Shown here: piece by piece, positions 34,560 through 44,950 of the stretch
Numbering within the stretch: the first letter of the stretch is position 1
Layout of the letters: every line of letters starts with the position of its first letter
Source of the DNA: Pseudomonas lalucatii
GTDB taxonomy: Bacteria; Pseudomonadota; Gammaproteobacteria; Pseudomonadales; Pseudomonadaceae
DNA length: 64,000 bases
Reading direction: 5' to 3'
NCBI RefSeq assembly: GCF_018398425.1
Contig: NZ_JADPMV010000001.1
Span: forward strand, 1,488,001 to 1,552,000
The notes under the pieces: generated by a model
Databases searched by the model: none
What the model saw: only the letters and a program-made list of their open reading frames with translations
Told to the model about the DNA's origin: nothing
Translations under genes and position numbers: made by a program

Positions 34560-35845
34560 GTCGCCGCCCCCCAGAAATCACCGCTCCACAGGCGCTCGTC
34601 GCGCCAGACCTCACCACTCACCGCTGACTCCACGCACTCTTCGAGGCTGCCAAAGACCACATCCACATCGAGAATGCCGGGGGCGTAGTAGGCCCACTTG
34701 CCCGAATTGGTCATCACCCGGCCCTTGATGCCGTTGACCACCGGGGTGAAGTAAGTGCAGGTATCGACCACGATCTTTACCCCGGCCTGCTCGAGCTGCG
34801 CGAGCCAACCCTGTTCACGCACTTGCGCCAACACGTAACGACTGGTCGAGACGTACAGTCCGAGATCAGCATGCACCCGGCGACCCGACAGCAGTGGCGT
34901 GAGGCGCTCGAACTCGGTGAAGGAAAAATGCGGCGTTCCCAGGCACACGGCACTGACGCTGCCAGCGGCCGTGGTGGTCAGGGCATCGCGCGCCTGGATC
35001 AGCATCTGTGGCGTCACCTCTACGACCCGGTCCGGCTGCTGGCCGTGGAAGGCATCGCTCAGGCTGGTAGCCTCCGGCGTGATGCCGACGGCATGGAACA
35101 GGGCGACCGCGCCCGAGGCCGCTCCGGCCGCCGAGATCGCCTTGAGCTGATCCTCGCTGGTCGCGGCCGGCAAGCCCTCGATCACCGGTACACTGCTGCC
35201 GGCTTCACGTCCCAGCACGATGCCGAGTACGTGGTAGAAGATGTCCTGCTCCAGCAGCTTCCGGGGAACCCCTGCAAGGCTGAACAGAATCTCTCCTTTG
35301 CGGCATTCGTCACGGTGCAAACCGGCATAGGGGACTCGGCCGGTGATCGCGGCACAGATGTCGAGGAAGTCACCGTACTTGTTGGTTCTGGCGCCAATCA
35401 CCGAGTTGTAGAAGGCCACGGCGTTGGATTCCGAACCGACGATCTGGTCGCCCAGCTTGGGCCGCACTTTGTGCTGATAGGGCGCGCAGGTCCACACTAC
35501 TTCGCAGCCCAGTTGTTCGTAGATCTTCATCAGGCGACGAGCGCCCTGCACCTCTTCGGTGCTGGCCTTCTCCGGGCGCAGCTCGGGGTGCAGCAAATCT
35601 ACAAGGCCGACATTGGTCTTGGTTGGCACCGCCACCTTGACGCCGTCCGCCAAGAGAAACTCGGCAAAATCCAGCCCGACCTTGCCGCTGTAGAAGCAGC
35701 TGTTGACATGGGCCATGGACACATCGACCAGTCGCTCGGCCCCCATCGCCTCTGCAGCTTTGACCATCATCTGCATGGCCAGCCGCTTGGCCTTGCCCTC
35801 GGCGCCTGACAGCAGGCGCTTGTCATATTCACTCAGCTGCACCAT
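34550..35845 (-). CDS. Aconitase X catalytic protein (large subunit), probable cis-3-hydroxyproline dehydratase
   Basis: A 431-residue DUF521 protein. Family blocks in order: MAHVNSCFYSGKVGLDFAEFL, TNVGLVDLLHPE, WTCAPYQH, GSESNAVAFYNSVIGARTNKYGD, LGTPHFSFTEFERL and VDTCTYFTPV, with the Cys residues that bind the Fe-S cluster. The ATG at 35845 follows AAGGAGG. Together with the small subunit it should dehydrate a hydroxy-amino or hydroxy acid. The bacterial precedent is cis-3-hydroxy-L-proline to delta-1-pyrroline-2-carboxylate, though no pyrroline reductase gene is seen nearby. Third gene of the 37517 operon. Confidence 0.85.
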   Translation of the reverse strand: MVQLSEYDKRLLSGAEGKAKRLAMQMMVKAAEAMGAERLVDVSMAHVNSCFYSGKVGLDFAEFLLADGVKVAVPTKTNVGLVDLLHPELRPEKASTEEVQGARRLMKIYEQLGCEVVWTCAPYQHKVRPKLGDQIVGSESNAVAFYNSVIGARTNKYGDFLDICAAITGRVPYAGLHRDECRKGEILFSLAGVPRKLLEQDIFYHVLGIVLGREAGSSVPVIEGLPAATSEDQLKAISAAGAASGAVALFHAVGITPEATSLSDAFHGQQPDRVVEVTPQMLIQARDALTTTAAGSVSAVCLGTPHFSFTEFERLTPLLSGRRVHADLGLYVSTSRYVLAQVREQGWLAQLEQAGVKIVVDTCTYFTPVVNGIKGRVMTNSGKWAYYAPGILDVDVVFGSLEECVESAVSGEVWRDERLWSGDFWGAATCQ

Positions 35846-35961
35846 CACAAGCCTCCTTTCACCTGCCAAGCCTATTCGCTAGCGCGCACTGTCGCCGACG
35901 CACAACCGGTGGCCACCTGTACGACTATGGGGCCACCCGTCGCGCCTGACGCAGCGATCCG

Positions 35962-36732
35962 TTACTGCCGCGGGTACAGGGTCTCGGTGTTTCCGTCCAC
36001 CCCGACGATCTGCCCCGAGACATGCTTGGCGTAGTCGGAACAGAGGAAGCAGATCATGTCGGCGATCTCCTCCGGGTCGACGTAGCACTGCATGGACACG
36101 CCGATGCCGTAGAGCCGGCGCACTTCCTCGGGATCCAGACCCTCGGCCTCGGCATGGGCCTTGATCACCCGCTCCATGCGCTCGCCATTGACGTTGCCCG
36201 GGACGATGCCATTGACCCGGATATTGTCCTGGCCCAGCTCCATGGCCAGGGTCTTGGTGAACCCGGTGACTGCCCATTTCGCCGCCACATAGGGGCTGCG
36301 ATTGGGGAAACCGAGGATGCCAGCCGCCGATACCAGGTTGATGATCACGCCGTGTTGCTGCTTGCGGAAGGTCGGCACGGCACGACGCGCACAGTAGAAC
36401 TGCGAGTCGATGCACACGCTCATGCAGGCCCGCCACTCTTCGTTGGTGACATCCTCGACCGGCTTGGTCGGCCCGCCAATGCCGGCGTTGTTGACCAGGA
36501 TGTCGAGACCGCCCGGGAGGATCGCATCGAACATCGCATCGACCGCATCTGGATCGGAAACGTCGGAGACGAAGGTGGTGATACCGTCCGGCAGCGTAGA
36601 AAGCGCCTGCTCATCCACGTCACAGGTGAACACCTGGGCGCCAAGCTTGTGCATGGCCAGGGCAGTGGCGCGGCCCATGCCGGCACCGCCAGCGGTGATG
36701 AAGACGCGCTTGCCTTCCAGAGAAATCTGCAT
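35962..36732 (-). CDS. Classical short-chain dehydrogenase/reductase
   Basis: A 256-residue SDR with TAGGAGMGRATA, NNAGIGG, Ser135, Tyr148 and Lys152 (SPYVAAKWA), and Asp38 after beta-2 (TCDVDEQ), which favours NAD. It lies 30 bases behind the aldolase-like gene in the operon starting at 37517. Class II aldolase plus SDR pairs often work in sugar-acid or hydroxy-acid breakdown, so it probably oxidises the alcohol that precedes C-C cleavage. Confidence 0.85.
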   Translation of the reverse strand: MQISLEGKRVFITAGGAGMGRATALAMHKLGAQVFTCDVDEQALSTLPDGITTFVSDVSDPDAVDAMFDAILPGGLDILVNNAGIGGPTKPVEDVTNEEWRACMSVCIDSQFYCARRAVPTFRKQQHGVIINLVSAAGILGFPNRSPYVAAKWAVTGFTKTLAMELGQDNIRVNGIVPGNVNGERMERVIKAHAEAEGLDPEEVRRLYGIGVSMQCYVDPEEIADMICFLCSDYAKHVSGQIVGVDGNTETLYPRQ

Positions 36733-36761
36733 ATCGGGTTCCTGCTATTAAAGGACGTTGA

Positions 36762-37517
36762 TCAGTACTTGTAGGACGGGTCGATGCGATCGATCTGGCG
36801 CAGCAGGGCCGGCCACTCGTACTTGCCCGGCACGAAGGCGGCGTACTGCTGGGCGGCCTTCTCCCACATCTTCGGATCGGTTTCGGCCAGCGGCAGGCCG
36901 GTGGCGCACACCTGCAGCATGTTGGCGCAGGCACGCACCAGGTAGTGCATGTTCATGAAGGCCTCACCAGCGGTTTCACCCACCGTCAGGAAGCCGTGGT
37001 TGCGCATGATCAGGCACTTGTTGTTGCCCAGGTTGTCGGCGATGCGCAGGCTCTCGTCGGTGTCCACCGACAGGCCTTCCCAGTCGTGGTAGCCGATCTT
37101 GCCGTAGAGCATCGAGGAGTCCTGCACCAGGTGCACCACGTCGCGGATCGCGGTGGCGGCCAGGCCGGCCGGCGCATGGGAGTGGAACACGAACTTGGCG
37201 TTCGGAATGCTCAGGTGGATGCCGCGATGGATGACGAAGCCGGCGGTATTCACTTCGGGCGGACCGTCCAGCACGTTGCCGTGCTCGTCGATCTTGATCA
37301 GGTTGGAGGCGGTGATCTCGGTGTTGTGCAGGCCGAAATGATTCATCAGGAAGTGGTGATCGGTGCCCGGAACCCGCGCGGTGATGTGGTTCCAGACAAT
37401 GTCATCGTAGCCGTAGACATTGGCCAGGCGATGCATCGCTGCCAGGTCGACTCGTACATTCCACTCGTCCTGGGTGAAGCGCGGCTTGGCCGAAGTGGCC
37501 CCTTCAAACTCTGCCAT
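36762..37517 (-). CDS. Class II aldolase/adducin family protein
   Basis: A 251-residue protein of the fuculose-1-phosphate aldolase/adducin fold. Zn ligands fit His112 and His114 in FHSHAPAG and a later His in MRNHGFLTVG. An N-terminal ITARVPGTDHHFLMN block and ASNLIKID follow the family pattern. The first gene of the operon, which reads 37517, 36732, 35845, 34559, 34110, 33183, is preceded by the shared operator at 37598. It probably makes a C-C cut (aldol or decarboxylation) late in the pathway; members without aldolase activity are known. Confidence 0.82.
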   Translation of the reverse strand: MAEFEGATSAKPRFTQDEWNVRVDLAAMHRLANVYGYDDIVWNHITARVPGTDHHFLMNHFGLHNTEITASNLIKIDEHGNVLDGPPEVNTAGFVIHRGIHLSIPNAKFVFHSHAPAGLAATAIRDVVHLVQDSSMLYGKIGYHDWEGLSVDTDESLRIADNLGNNKCLIMRNHGFLTVGETAGEAFMNMHYLVRACANMLQVCATGLPLAETDPKMWEKAAQQYAAFVPGKYEWPALLRQIDRIDPSYKY

Positions 37518-37579
37518 CGTTACATCCTCCGCTAGTAGTCACTGCTTATGGGTTCCGCACGCGTTCGGCGGCATGGGCA

Positions 37580-37612
37580 AAACTACCATCATGGTTAATG
37601 GTTGACAATCAT
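37580..37612 (-). promoter_or_regulatory. Operator/promoter of the aldolase-aconitase X operon
   Basis: ATGGTTGACAAT (37598-37609) repeats the ATNGTNNACNAT core; 15 bases from 37598 are identical to those at 25130. On the minus strand TTGTCA could be the -35 box, with a weak TAGTTT -10 box 17 bases on (37585-37580). Confidence 0.65.
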
Positions 37613-38158
37613 TTATTAACAAACGCTTGCCGCACTGGCTCGCCGGCAGCGTCAATCACACAATGGACGGCTCTAACGCGCCGCTCTGCGCGCCGGCAAT
37701 GGTCGAAAACGGGCGGCGACTTCGCGCCCTCGTCGGCAAGGGAATGGCACGGTATACCGCTCGAGCGCCCCAAGAAGCCGCAGGCCAGGGCCCTGCTAGC
37801 CGAACCCTAGACTCAGTCCAACGGGGTCGCCTCATCACAGACGCCGCCGACCCATATGATTTGCGCCGTCACACGGGGCGGCGACCGAGCGACCGCGCCG
37901 ACCTGTACCTCCAGTCTCGTCCAGAAGCCGCGATCGGCGAGGGAGTCGTTACACTAATGCCCTAACACCTGGCCTGGCGCCCAGCAGAATGCTCAGGCGC
38001 TCCGCCAGCCCAGACGCAAGTCCAGACCCTATCGCGCGGTGCGGCACAACGAGGACCGATATGAGAACCCACTCCGAGAAACCTGCTGTGCTCGAACCCA
38101 GGCTCGCACATGAGGCCAGCCTGCTCCCCGCCGCCCATCGACTGCCGGCGGTGAGCCC
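37613..38158. other. Gap of about 540 bp between the catabolic locus and the amidase gene
   Basis: Several frames stay open here because of high GC, including 112 codons from 37627 on the plus strand, but none has a ribosome site, a known motif or normal composition. I see no further operator. Confidence 0.5.
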
Positions 38159-39874
38159 ATGATCGAGGTCACCGAGGTATCCATTGCCGAACTGCGTGCG
38201 GCGCTCGAATCCGGCCAGACGACGGCGGTCGAGCTGGTCCAGGCCTATCTCGCCCGAATCGCTGCCTACGACGGCCCGGACACGCCCACCGCCCTAAACG
38301 CCGTCGTGGTGCCCAATCCCGATGCCCTCGAGGAGGCACAGGCTTGCGATGCGCGCCGGGCCAGAGGCGAGACCCTGGGGCCGCTCGATGGCATCCCCTA
38401 TACGGCCAAGGACAGCTACCTGGTCAAGGGCCTCACGGCCGCTTCCGGCAGCCCCGCGTTCGCCAAGCTGGTTGCCTATCGCGATGCCTTCACCGTCGAA
38501 CGCCTGCGCGCGGCCGGCGCGATCTGCCTGGGCAAGACCAATATGCCGCCCATGGCCAACGGCGGCATGCAGCGCGGCGTATACGGCCGGGCGGAGAGCC
38601 CGTACAACGCCGACTACCTCACCGCCCCCTTCGCCTCGGGCTCCTCCAATGGCGCAGGCACGGCCACCGCCGCCAGTTTCGCCGCATTCGGCCTGGCTGA
38701 GGAAACCTGGTCGAGCGGCCGCGGCCCGGCCTCGAACAATGGCCTGTGCGCCTATACGCCGTCGCGCGGAGTGATCTCGGTGCGCGGCAACTGGCCGCTG
38801 ACCCCGACCATGGACGTCGTCGTGCCCTTCGCCAGGACCATGGCGGACCTGCTCGAGGTGCTCGAGGTGGTGGTGGCGGAAGACCCCGACACACGGGGCG
38901 ACCTGTGGCGCATGCAGCCCTGGGTGCCCATTCCCGGCGTGGCCGAGGTGCGGCCCGCCGCCTATGCCGAACTTGCCGCGACTTCCGAAGCACTCAAGGG
39001 CAAGCGCTTCGGCGTGCCGCGCATGTACATCAACGCCGACTCCGACGCGGGCACGGCCGAGTCGCCGGGCATCGGCGGCCCGACGGGCCAGCGCATCCAC
39101 ACCCGCCCCTCGGTGATCGAGCTGTGGCAGGCCGCCCGTCAGGCACTCGAGGCCGCCGGCGCCGAAGTGCTCGAAGTCGATTTCCCGCTGGTCTCCAACT
39201 GCGAGGGCGATCGCCCCGGTGCGCCGACCGTGTTCAACCGCGGCCTGGTATCCAAGGAGTTCCTCCATCACGAGCTGTGGGACCTGACGGCCTGGGCCTT
39301 CGACGATTTTCTTCAGGCCAACGGCGATCCCAATCTGAATCGCCTGATCGACGTCGACGGACCGCAGATCTTCCCCCATGACCCGGGAACCCTGCCCAAT
39401 CGCGAGGGCGACCTGGCCGCAGGCATGGACGAGTACGTGCGCATGGCCGAGCGCGGCATCACCCCCTGGGACCAGATCGCCACGCTGCCCGACGGCCTGC
39501 GCGGGCTTGAGAAGACCCGCCGCATCGACCTCGAGGACTGGATGGCGCATCTGTGCCTGGATGCGGTGCTCTTCCCGACCGTCGCCGACGTCGGCCCGGC
39601 GAACGCCGATGTCGATCCGCAGTCCGCCGACATCGCCTGGAGCAACGGCGTCTGGGTCGCCAACGGCAACCTCGCCATCCGCCACCTGGGGGTGCCGACG
39701 GTGACCGTGCCGATGGGCGTCATGGCGGATATCGGCATGCCCGTCGGGCTGACCTTCGCCGGTCGCGCCTATGACGATTCGGCGCTGCTGCGCTTCGCCT
39801 CGGCCTTCGAGTCGCTCGGCAGCAAGCGCCAGATCCCGCCGCGCACCCCGCCCCTGGTCAGTGGCCGGCGATAG
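38159..39874 (+). CDS. Amidase signature family enzyme
   Basis: A 571-residue amidase. The Ser-cisSer-Lys triad fits Lys in GIPYTAKDSY, Ser in ASGSSNGAGT and Ser in TWSSGRGPASNNGL. The last block usually reads GSETxGSIRxPA, so this belongs to a less common branch. The C-terminal third (about residues 400-540) contains the family's late blocks, including VPTVTVPMG and VGLTFAGRAYDDSALL. Such enzymes hydrolyse carboxamides or ureido acids in the cytoplasm. It stands alone between the catabolic locus and small unknown genes; substrate unknown. Confidence 0.85.
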   Translation: MIEVTEVSIAELRAALESGQTTAVELVQAYLARIAAYDGPDTPTALNAVVVPNPDALEEAQACDARRARGETLGPLDGIPYTAKDSYLVKGLTAASGSPAFAKLVAYRDAFTVERLRAAGAICLGKTNMPPMANGGMQRGVYGRAESPYNADYLTAPFASGSSNGAGTATAASFAAFGLAEETWSSGRGPASNNGLCAYTPSRGVISVRGNWPLTPTMDVVVPFARTMADLLEVLEVVVAEDPDTRGDLWRMQPWVPIPGVAEVRPAAYAELAATSEALKGKRFGVPRMYINADSDAGTAESPGIGGPTGQRIHTRPSVIELWQAARQALEAAGAEVLEVDFPLVSNCEGDRPGAPTVFNRGLVSKEFLHHELWDLTAWAFDDFLQANGDPNLNRLIDVDGPQIFPHDPGTLPNREGDLAAGMDEYVRMAERGITPWDQIATLPDGLRGLEKTRRIDLEDWMAHLCLDAVLFPTVADVGPANADVDPQSADIAWSNGVWVANGNLAIRHLGVPTVTVPMGVMADIGMPVGLTFAGRAYDDSALLRFASAFESLGSKRQIPPRTPPLVSGRR

Positions 39875-40015
39875 ACGCCGTGGACCGCGCCGGGCCCAGG
39901 GACGGCCCCCGCGCGGCCGTGCCCGGGGCCTCTGCACGATCCGAGCCTGCCAGGGGAGCGTGGGTGACCGTGCAGGAGACTCGGACAGGGCCCGTCACGC
40001 CACCCACGCGTTCGC

Positions 40016-40267
40016 TCAGCGTGGCGAGGCCAGCCTCCTGACCTCGCGCTGCACCATGCTGGCGTATTCGGCCGGCGACATCTCGCCCAGCTGGGCACGC
40101 AGCCACTCCTCCCACTTGCCCTTGCGCTTGCTCTTCTCGGCGAACAGGCGCGCCGCGTCGGCCTTGGCGCGCTGCAGGTTGTGCTGCCACAGCTCGAACA
40201 GGCGGGCCTTCTCCGCCTCCGCCACGTCGCGCTCTGCCGCGGGTTTGTCTGCCAGGTTGTAACTCAT
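40016..40267 (-). CDS. Small conserved-looking protein of unknown function
   Basis: An 83-residue, highly charged and mostly helical protein (KARLFELWQHNLQRAKADAARLFAEKSKRKGKWEEWLRAQL) without signal peptide or membrane segment. The start MSYNLADKP at 40267 and codon-position GC suggest a real gene. It might be a small cytosolic DNA- or RNA-associated protein, but no family is recognised. Confidence 0.6.
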   Translation of the reverse strand: MSYNLADKPAAERDVAEAEKARLFELWQHNLQRAKADAARLFAEKSKRKGKWEEWLRAQLGEMSPAEYASMVQREVRRLASPR

Positions 40268-40330
40268 CGGGCACTCCAGCCGGTGGAAAAAAGCCGCGCA
40301 TTCTACGCGCTTTCCCCCGGCCGACCAGGC

Positions 40331-40636
40331 CTAACCGCCACCGCCGGAGGACCAGTCGTCGCCGGGCGCGGCCTGCATCTGCACCTCGATCACCAGGTCG
40401 GTCTTCTCCTCGGGCACGGGCTGGCCGGTCAGCGCGCCGATCATCGCCCACTGCTGGTCGATTTCGCCGCTGATCTGCGCCAGGTGGTCGATCATGCGCT
40501 GCCCGGCGCGCTGGCTGGATGGGTCGCCGCTGCGCATCAGCTCGAACGACAGCTGAGCCAGCGCGGCAGTCAGGTGGGTCATGCTGCGCGCGGAAAGACT
40601 GAGCAGTTCCGTGACTTGGCGGCTTTTCGTATCCAT
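40331..40636 (-). CDS. Small helical protein of unknown function
   Basis: A 101-residue protein: a helical first 60 residues (ELLSLSARSMTHLTAALAQLSFELMRSG) with a phasin-like heptad feel, then an acidic stretch and a Gly-rich tail. No signal peptide. It lies 63 bases upstream of the 40016 gene on the same strand and may share its transcript. No known family is recognised. Confidence 0.55.
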   Translation of the reverse strand: MDTKSRQVTELLSLSARSMTHLTAALAQLSFELMRSGDPSSQRAGQRMIDHLAQISGEIDQQWAMIGALTGQPVPEEKTDLVIEVQMQAAPGDDWSSGGGG

Positions 40637-40771
40637 ACGATTGCTCCTTGGCCTGGGCCGGTACGCAACTAGGCTACCCGGAAAATGGGACGAACGTCAT
40701 AGGTCAGGCAAAGAAATCCGCCCTCTGCCGCACCTGGGCATGAGCGCCAGGATCGGGGCGGCCCTGCCCTG

Positions 40772-42010
40772 TTACCCTAGCGGCTCCTCGGCCAATTCGC
40801 GCAGGCGGCGCTCGAGGAATACCCGGTCCGGGGCCTGTCGGGCCAGCGCCAGGGCGCGACGATAGGCCTCGCGCGCCTGCGGCCACTGGCCCAGGCGCCG
40901 GTGCAGGTCGGCAAGGGCGGCGTGGGCCAGGTGATAGTCGGTCAGCTCGCCGCGCTGCAGTATGGCCTCGATGGGCGCCAGGCCGGCCCGCGGGCCGTCG
41001 CGCATGGCCAGGGCGACCGCCCGGTTGAGCTCGATCACCGGCGAGGGCGAGGCCTGCAGCAGCGCGTCATACAGCCCGACTATCTGCGCCCAGTCGGTGG
41101 CCGCCATGCTTGGCGCCTCGGCGTGTACCGCGGCGATCGCGGCCTGCAGGCTGTAAGGGCCGAAACGCCGCGAGCGCAGGGCCTGCAGCACCAGCGCCTG
41201 GCCCTCGGCGATCAGCCCGGCGTCCCACAGCGCACGGTCCTGCTCCTCCAGCAGCACCGGCTCGCCACTGGCCGAGAGGCGCGCCGGGCAACGAGCCTCG
41301 TGCAGCAGCATCAGCGCCAGCAGGCCCATGACCTCGGGCTCGGGCAGCAGTTCGAGCAGCAACCGCCCCAGGCGGATGGCCTCGGCCGACAGCTGGCCGC
41401 GGGTCAGCGAGTCGCCGCAGCTGGCGAAATAGCCCTCGTTGAACACCAGGTAGATCACCCGCAGCACCGCTTCCAGGCGCGCCGCCAGCTCGCCGCGTCC
41501 CGGCACCTCGTAGGGGATGCGCGCGTCGCGGATCTTCGCCTTGGCGCGGACGATGCGCTGGGCCAGGGTGCTGGGCGTGCTGAGGTAGGCGCGGGCGATC
41601 TCCTCGGTGGTCAGGTCGCAGATCTCGCGCAGGCACAGGGCCACCTGGGCATCGGCCGAGAGGGCCGGGTGGCAGCAGGTGAAGATCAGCCGCAGGCGGT
41701 CGTCCTCGACCCCCTCGGCCTCCTCGACCGCCGCAGCGGCCACCGCCTCGTGCCGCTCGTCGAGGGGCTGGAAGCGCCGCTGGCGGCGCAGGTTGTCGAT
41801 CGCCTTGAAGCGCCCGGCGGACACCAGCCAGGCCCGCGGATTGGCCGGCACGCCATCGCGCGGCCACTGCTCCAGGGCGGCGCGGAACGCCTCGTGCAGG
41901 GCCTCCTCGGCCAGGTCGAAATCGCCCAGCAGGCGGATCAGGGTGGCCAGCACCCGCCGCGACTCGGCGCGGTAGGTGTCCTCGAGCCGGGTACGTAGCG
42001 CCTCGTCCAT
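40772..42010 (-). CDS. ECF sigma factor with DUF6596/TPR-like C-terminal extension (ECF42 type)
   Basis: A 412-residue sigma factor. Region 2 is at residues about 10-80 (LIRLLGDFDLAEEALHEAFRAALEQWP) and region 4 at about 110-165 (LSADAQVALCLREICDLTTEEIARAYLSTPSTLAQRIVRAKAKI). About 230 more helical residues follow, ending in TPR-like repeats (LADLHRRLGQWPQAREAYRRAL). This layout is that of ECF42 sigma factors, which normally sit beside a small DGPF (YCII-related) protein gene; none is found next to this one. The long extension is thought to replace an anti-sigma factor in control. Confidence 0.88.
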   Translation of the reverse strand: MDEALRTRLEDTYRAESRRVLATLIRLLGDFDLAEEALHEAFRAALEQWPRDGVPANPRAWLVSAGRFKAIDNLRRQRRFQPLDERHEAVAAAAVEEAEGVEDDRLRLIFTCCHPALSADAQVALCLREICDLTTEEIARAYLSTPSTLAQRIVRAKAKIRDARIPYEVPGRGELAARLEAVLRVIYLVFNEGYFASCGDSLTRGQLSAEAIRLGRLLLELLPEPEVMGLLALMLLHEARCPARLSASGEPVLLEEQDRALWDAGLIAEGQALVLQALRSRRFGPYSLQAAIAAVHAEAPSMAATDWAQIVGLYDALLQASPSPVIELNRAVALAMRDGPRAGLAPIEAILQRGELTDYHLAHAALADLHRRLGQWPQAREAYRRALALARQAPDRVFLERRLRELAEEPLG

Positions 42011-42095
42011 TGCAGTCTCCGTTGCCTGTGGAACACCGGTATTCGACCCGCTTCCGAGCGGGGCGTTTGCCCCTCGCCGGGCGCGGCGACGGGCG

Positions 42096-42853
42096 TCAGT
42101 TCTTCAGCCGGTAGCCGCTCTTGAAGATCCAGCCGACGGTGAGCACGCACAGCAGCAGGAAGCCGAGGATCATCGCCAGGCTGAGGCCCACGTCGACGTC
42201 CGACACGCCGTAGAAGCTCCAGCGGAAGGCGCTGATCAGGTAGACCACCGGGTTGAACAGGGTCACCGTCTGCCACAGCGGCGGCAGCATGCTGATCGAG
42301 TAGAAGCTGCCGCCGAGGAAGGTCAGCGGCGTGACGATCAGCGCCGGGACTATCTGCAGCTTCTCCCAGCCATCGGCCCAGACGCCGATGATGAAGCCGA
42401 ACAGGCTGAAGGTCACCGCCGTCAGCACCAGAAATGCCAGCATCCAGACCGGGTGGAGAATCTGGTAGTCGACGAACAGCCGCGCCGTGGCCAGGATCAC
42501 CAGGCCGAGGATGATCGACTTGGTGGCCGCCGCGCCGACGTAGCCGACGAGTATCTCCAGGTAGGACACCGGCGCCGACAGCAGCTCGTAGATGCTGCCG
42601 GAATACTTGGGCATGTAGATGCCGAAGGAGGCGTTGGAGATGCTCTCGGTGAGCAGCGCCAGCATGATCAGCCCCGGCACGATGAAGGCGCCGTAGCTGA
42701 CCCCGTGCACCTCGGTCATGCTGCTGCCGATGGCCGAGCCGAACACCACGAAGTACAGCGAGGTGCTGATCACCGGGGTGGCGATGCTCTGCAGCAGGGT
42801 GCGCCAGGTGCGCGCCAGCTCGAACAGGTAGATGGCCTTGATGGCATAGAGGT

Positions 42854-42857
<4 letters not shown>
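42096..42857 (-). CDS. ABC-2 type exporter permease, YadH-like
   Basis: A 253-residue inner-membrane protein with six hydrophobic segments and the ABC-2 signature near the C-terminal half ([32 protein letters not shown]). The ATG at 42857 overlaps the stop of the ATPase gene (ATGA), so the two are translationally coupled. The frame stays open far upstream, but that part only shadows the ATPase gene. Together they form a YadGH-like exporter; the substrate is unknown. Confidence 0.88.
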
Positions 42858-43786
<929 letters not shown>

Positions 43787-43882
43787 GAAATGGCCTTGGC
43801 TGGAGAAGAGAAAGGCAGAGTGTAGGGAAACAGGGGTGGGGTCAGGCAAGTGCCATGCTCATCGAGCCGGCGGCGCGCAATC

Positions 43883-43955
43883 CGTAGGGTGGGTTAGCCG
43901 CACAGCGGCTTAACCCATCTATTGAGGGGTATCGCTGCGCTCAACCCATCCTACG
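43883..43955. repeat. 73-bp palindromic intergenic repeat
   Basis: The ends CGTAGGGTGGGTT and AACCCATCCTACG are inverted repeats matching at 12 of 13 bases, with an inner GCCGCACAGCGGC hairpin. It resembles a GTAGGGTGGGTT repeat I recall from Pseudomonas genomes. It lies between two minus-strand genes and could act as a terminator. Confidence 0.7.
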
Positions 43956-43957
43956 CG

Positions 43958-44851
43958 CTAGGCCTGCCCCAGATGCTCGGCCAAAAAATCGATCAGGCCG
44001 CGTACCGAAGGCAACAGGCCGCGGCGCGACGGGAACAGCGCATGCACCACCCCGCTGCGCGGCGCCCATTGCGGCATGATGTCGAGCAGGCGCCCGGCCT
44101 GCAGGTCGCCCTCGACCACCATGCACGGCAGCTGCACCACGCCGACGCCACGCAGGGCGGCCTGGCGCAGGCAGGTCATGTCGTCGCTGATCAGCCGCGG
44201 TCGGTGGCGCACCTCGGCCGTGGCGCCGTCCGGCCCCTCCAGGCTCCACAGATGGTCCCGCGGCGGCCCCCAGTCGAGGCTGGGCAGGCCGCTGAGGTCG
44301 GCCGGTCGCAGGGGCAGTTCGAGCCCGCGCAGGAACTCGGGGCTGGCGACCAGCCGCTGCGGGCTGTGGCCCAGCACGCGCATCACCAGGTCGCTGCTGT
44401 CGAGCGGCGGGAAGCGCACCCGCAGCGCCAGGTCGAGGCCTTCGCCGAGCACGTCGACGCGCCGGTTGGTGGCCTCCAGCTGCACCTGGACCCTGGGATG
44501 CTCGACCATGAAGCGGCCGACCAGGTCGCCGACCCGGTACTGCAACAGGGTGGTCGGGCAGCTCATGCGCACCAGCCCCTGGGGTTCCGCGCGGCTGCGC
44601 TCGATGGCCTCGCGCGCGGCCTGCGCCTCGACCAGCATGGCCAGGCAATGGCGGTGATACTCCTGGCCGATCTCGGTGACCGAGAAATGCCGGGTGGAAC
44701 GCTGCAGCAGGCGCACGCCGAGGCGTTCCTCGAGCAGGGCGATGCGCCGGCTGAGCTTGGACTTGGGCGTGTTCAGCGCCCGGCCCGCCGGGGCGAAACC
44801 GCCGTGCTCGACCACCTGGGCGAAATAGTAGAGGTCGTTGAGGTCGTCCAT
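43958..44851 (-). CDS. LysR family transcriptional regulator
   Basis: A 297-residue LysR protein with the HTH (YYFAQVVEHGGFAPAGRALNTPKSKLSRRIALLEERLG) and an effector domain from about residue 90. It is divergent from the pirin gene 99 bases away, which suggests that it controls the pirin/isochorismatase row that follows. The branch (PKSKLSRRI, RSTRHFSVTEIG) is that of LysR regulators often found beside pirin genes. Confidence 0.9.
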   Translation of the reverse strand: MDDLNDLYYFAQVVEHGGFAPAGRALNTPKSKLSRRIALLEERLGVRLLQRSTRHFSVTEIGQEYHRHCLAMLVEAQAAREAIERSRAEPQGLVRMSCPTTLLQYRVGDLVGRFMVEHPRVQVQLEATNRRVDVLGEGLDLALRVRFPPLDSSDLVMRVLGHSPQRLVASPEFLRGLELPLRPADLSGLPSLDWGPPRDHLWSLEGPDGATAEVRHRPRLISDDMTCLRQAALRGVGVVQLPCMVVEGDLQAGRLLDIMPQWAPRSGVVHALFPSRRGLLPSVRGLIDFLAEHLGQA

Positions 44852-44950
44852 AGGTGTTCTCCAGATAGAACACTGAGACTAATTTATCCGGTCTACCGCA
44901 CCAAGCGTTGCAATTCTATGGTGTCTCCATGCACAAAGAGGAGGCACAGC

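Noticed and set aside
37627..37965. 112-codon plus-strand frame in the gap before the amidase gene
   Set aside because: No ribosome site, no motif and composition unlike a protein; high GC explains the open frame.
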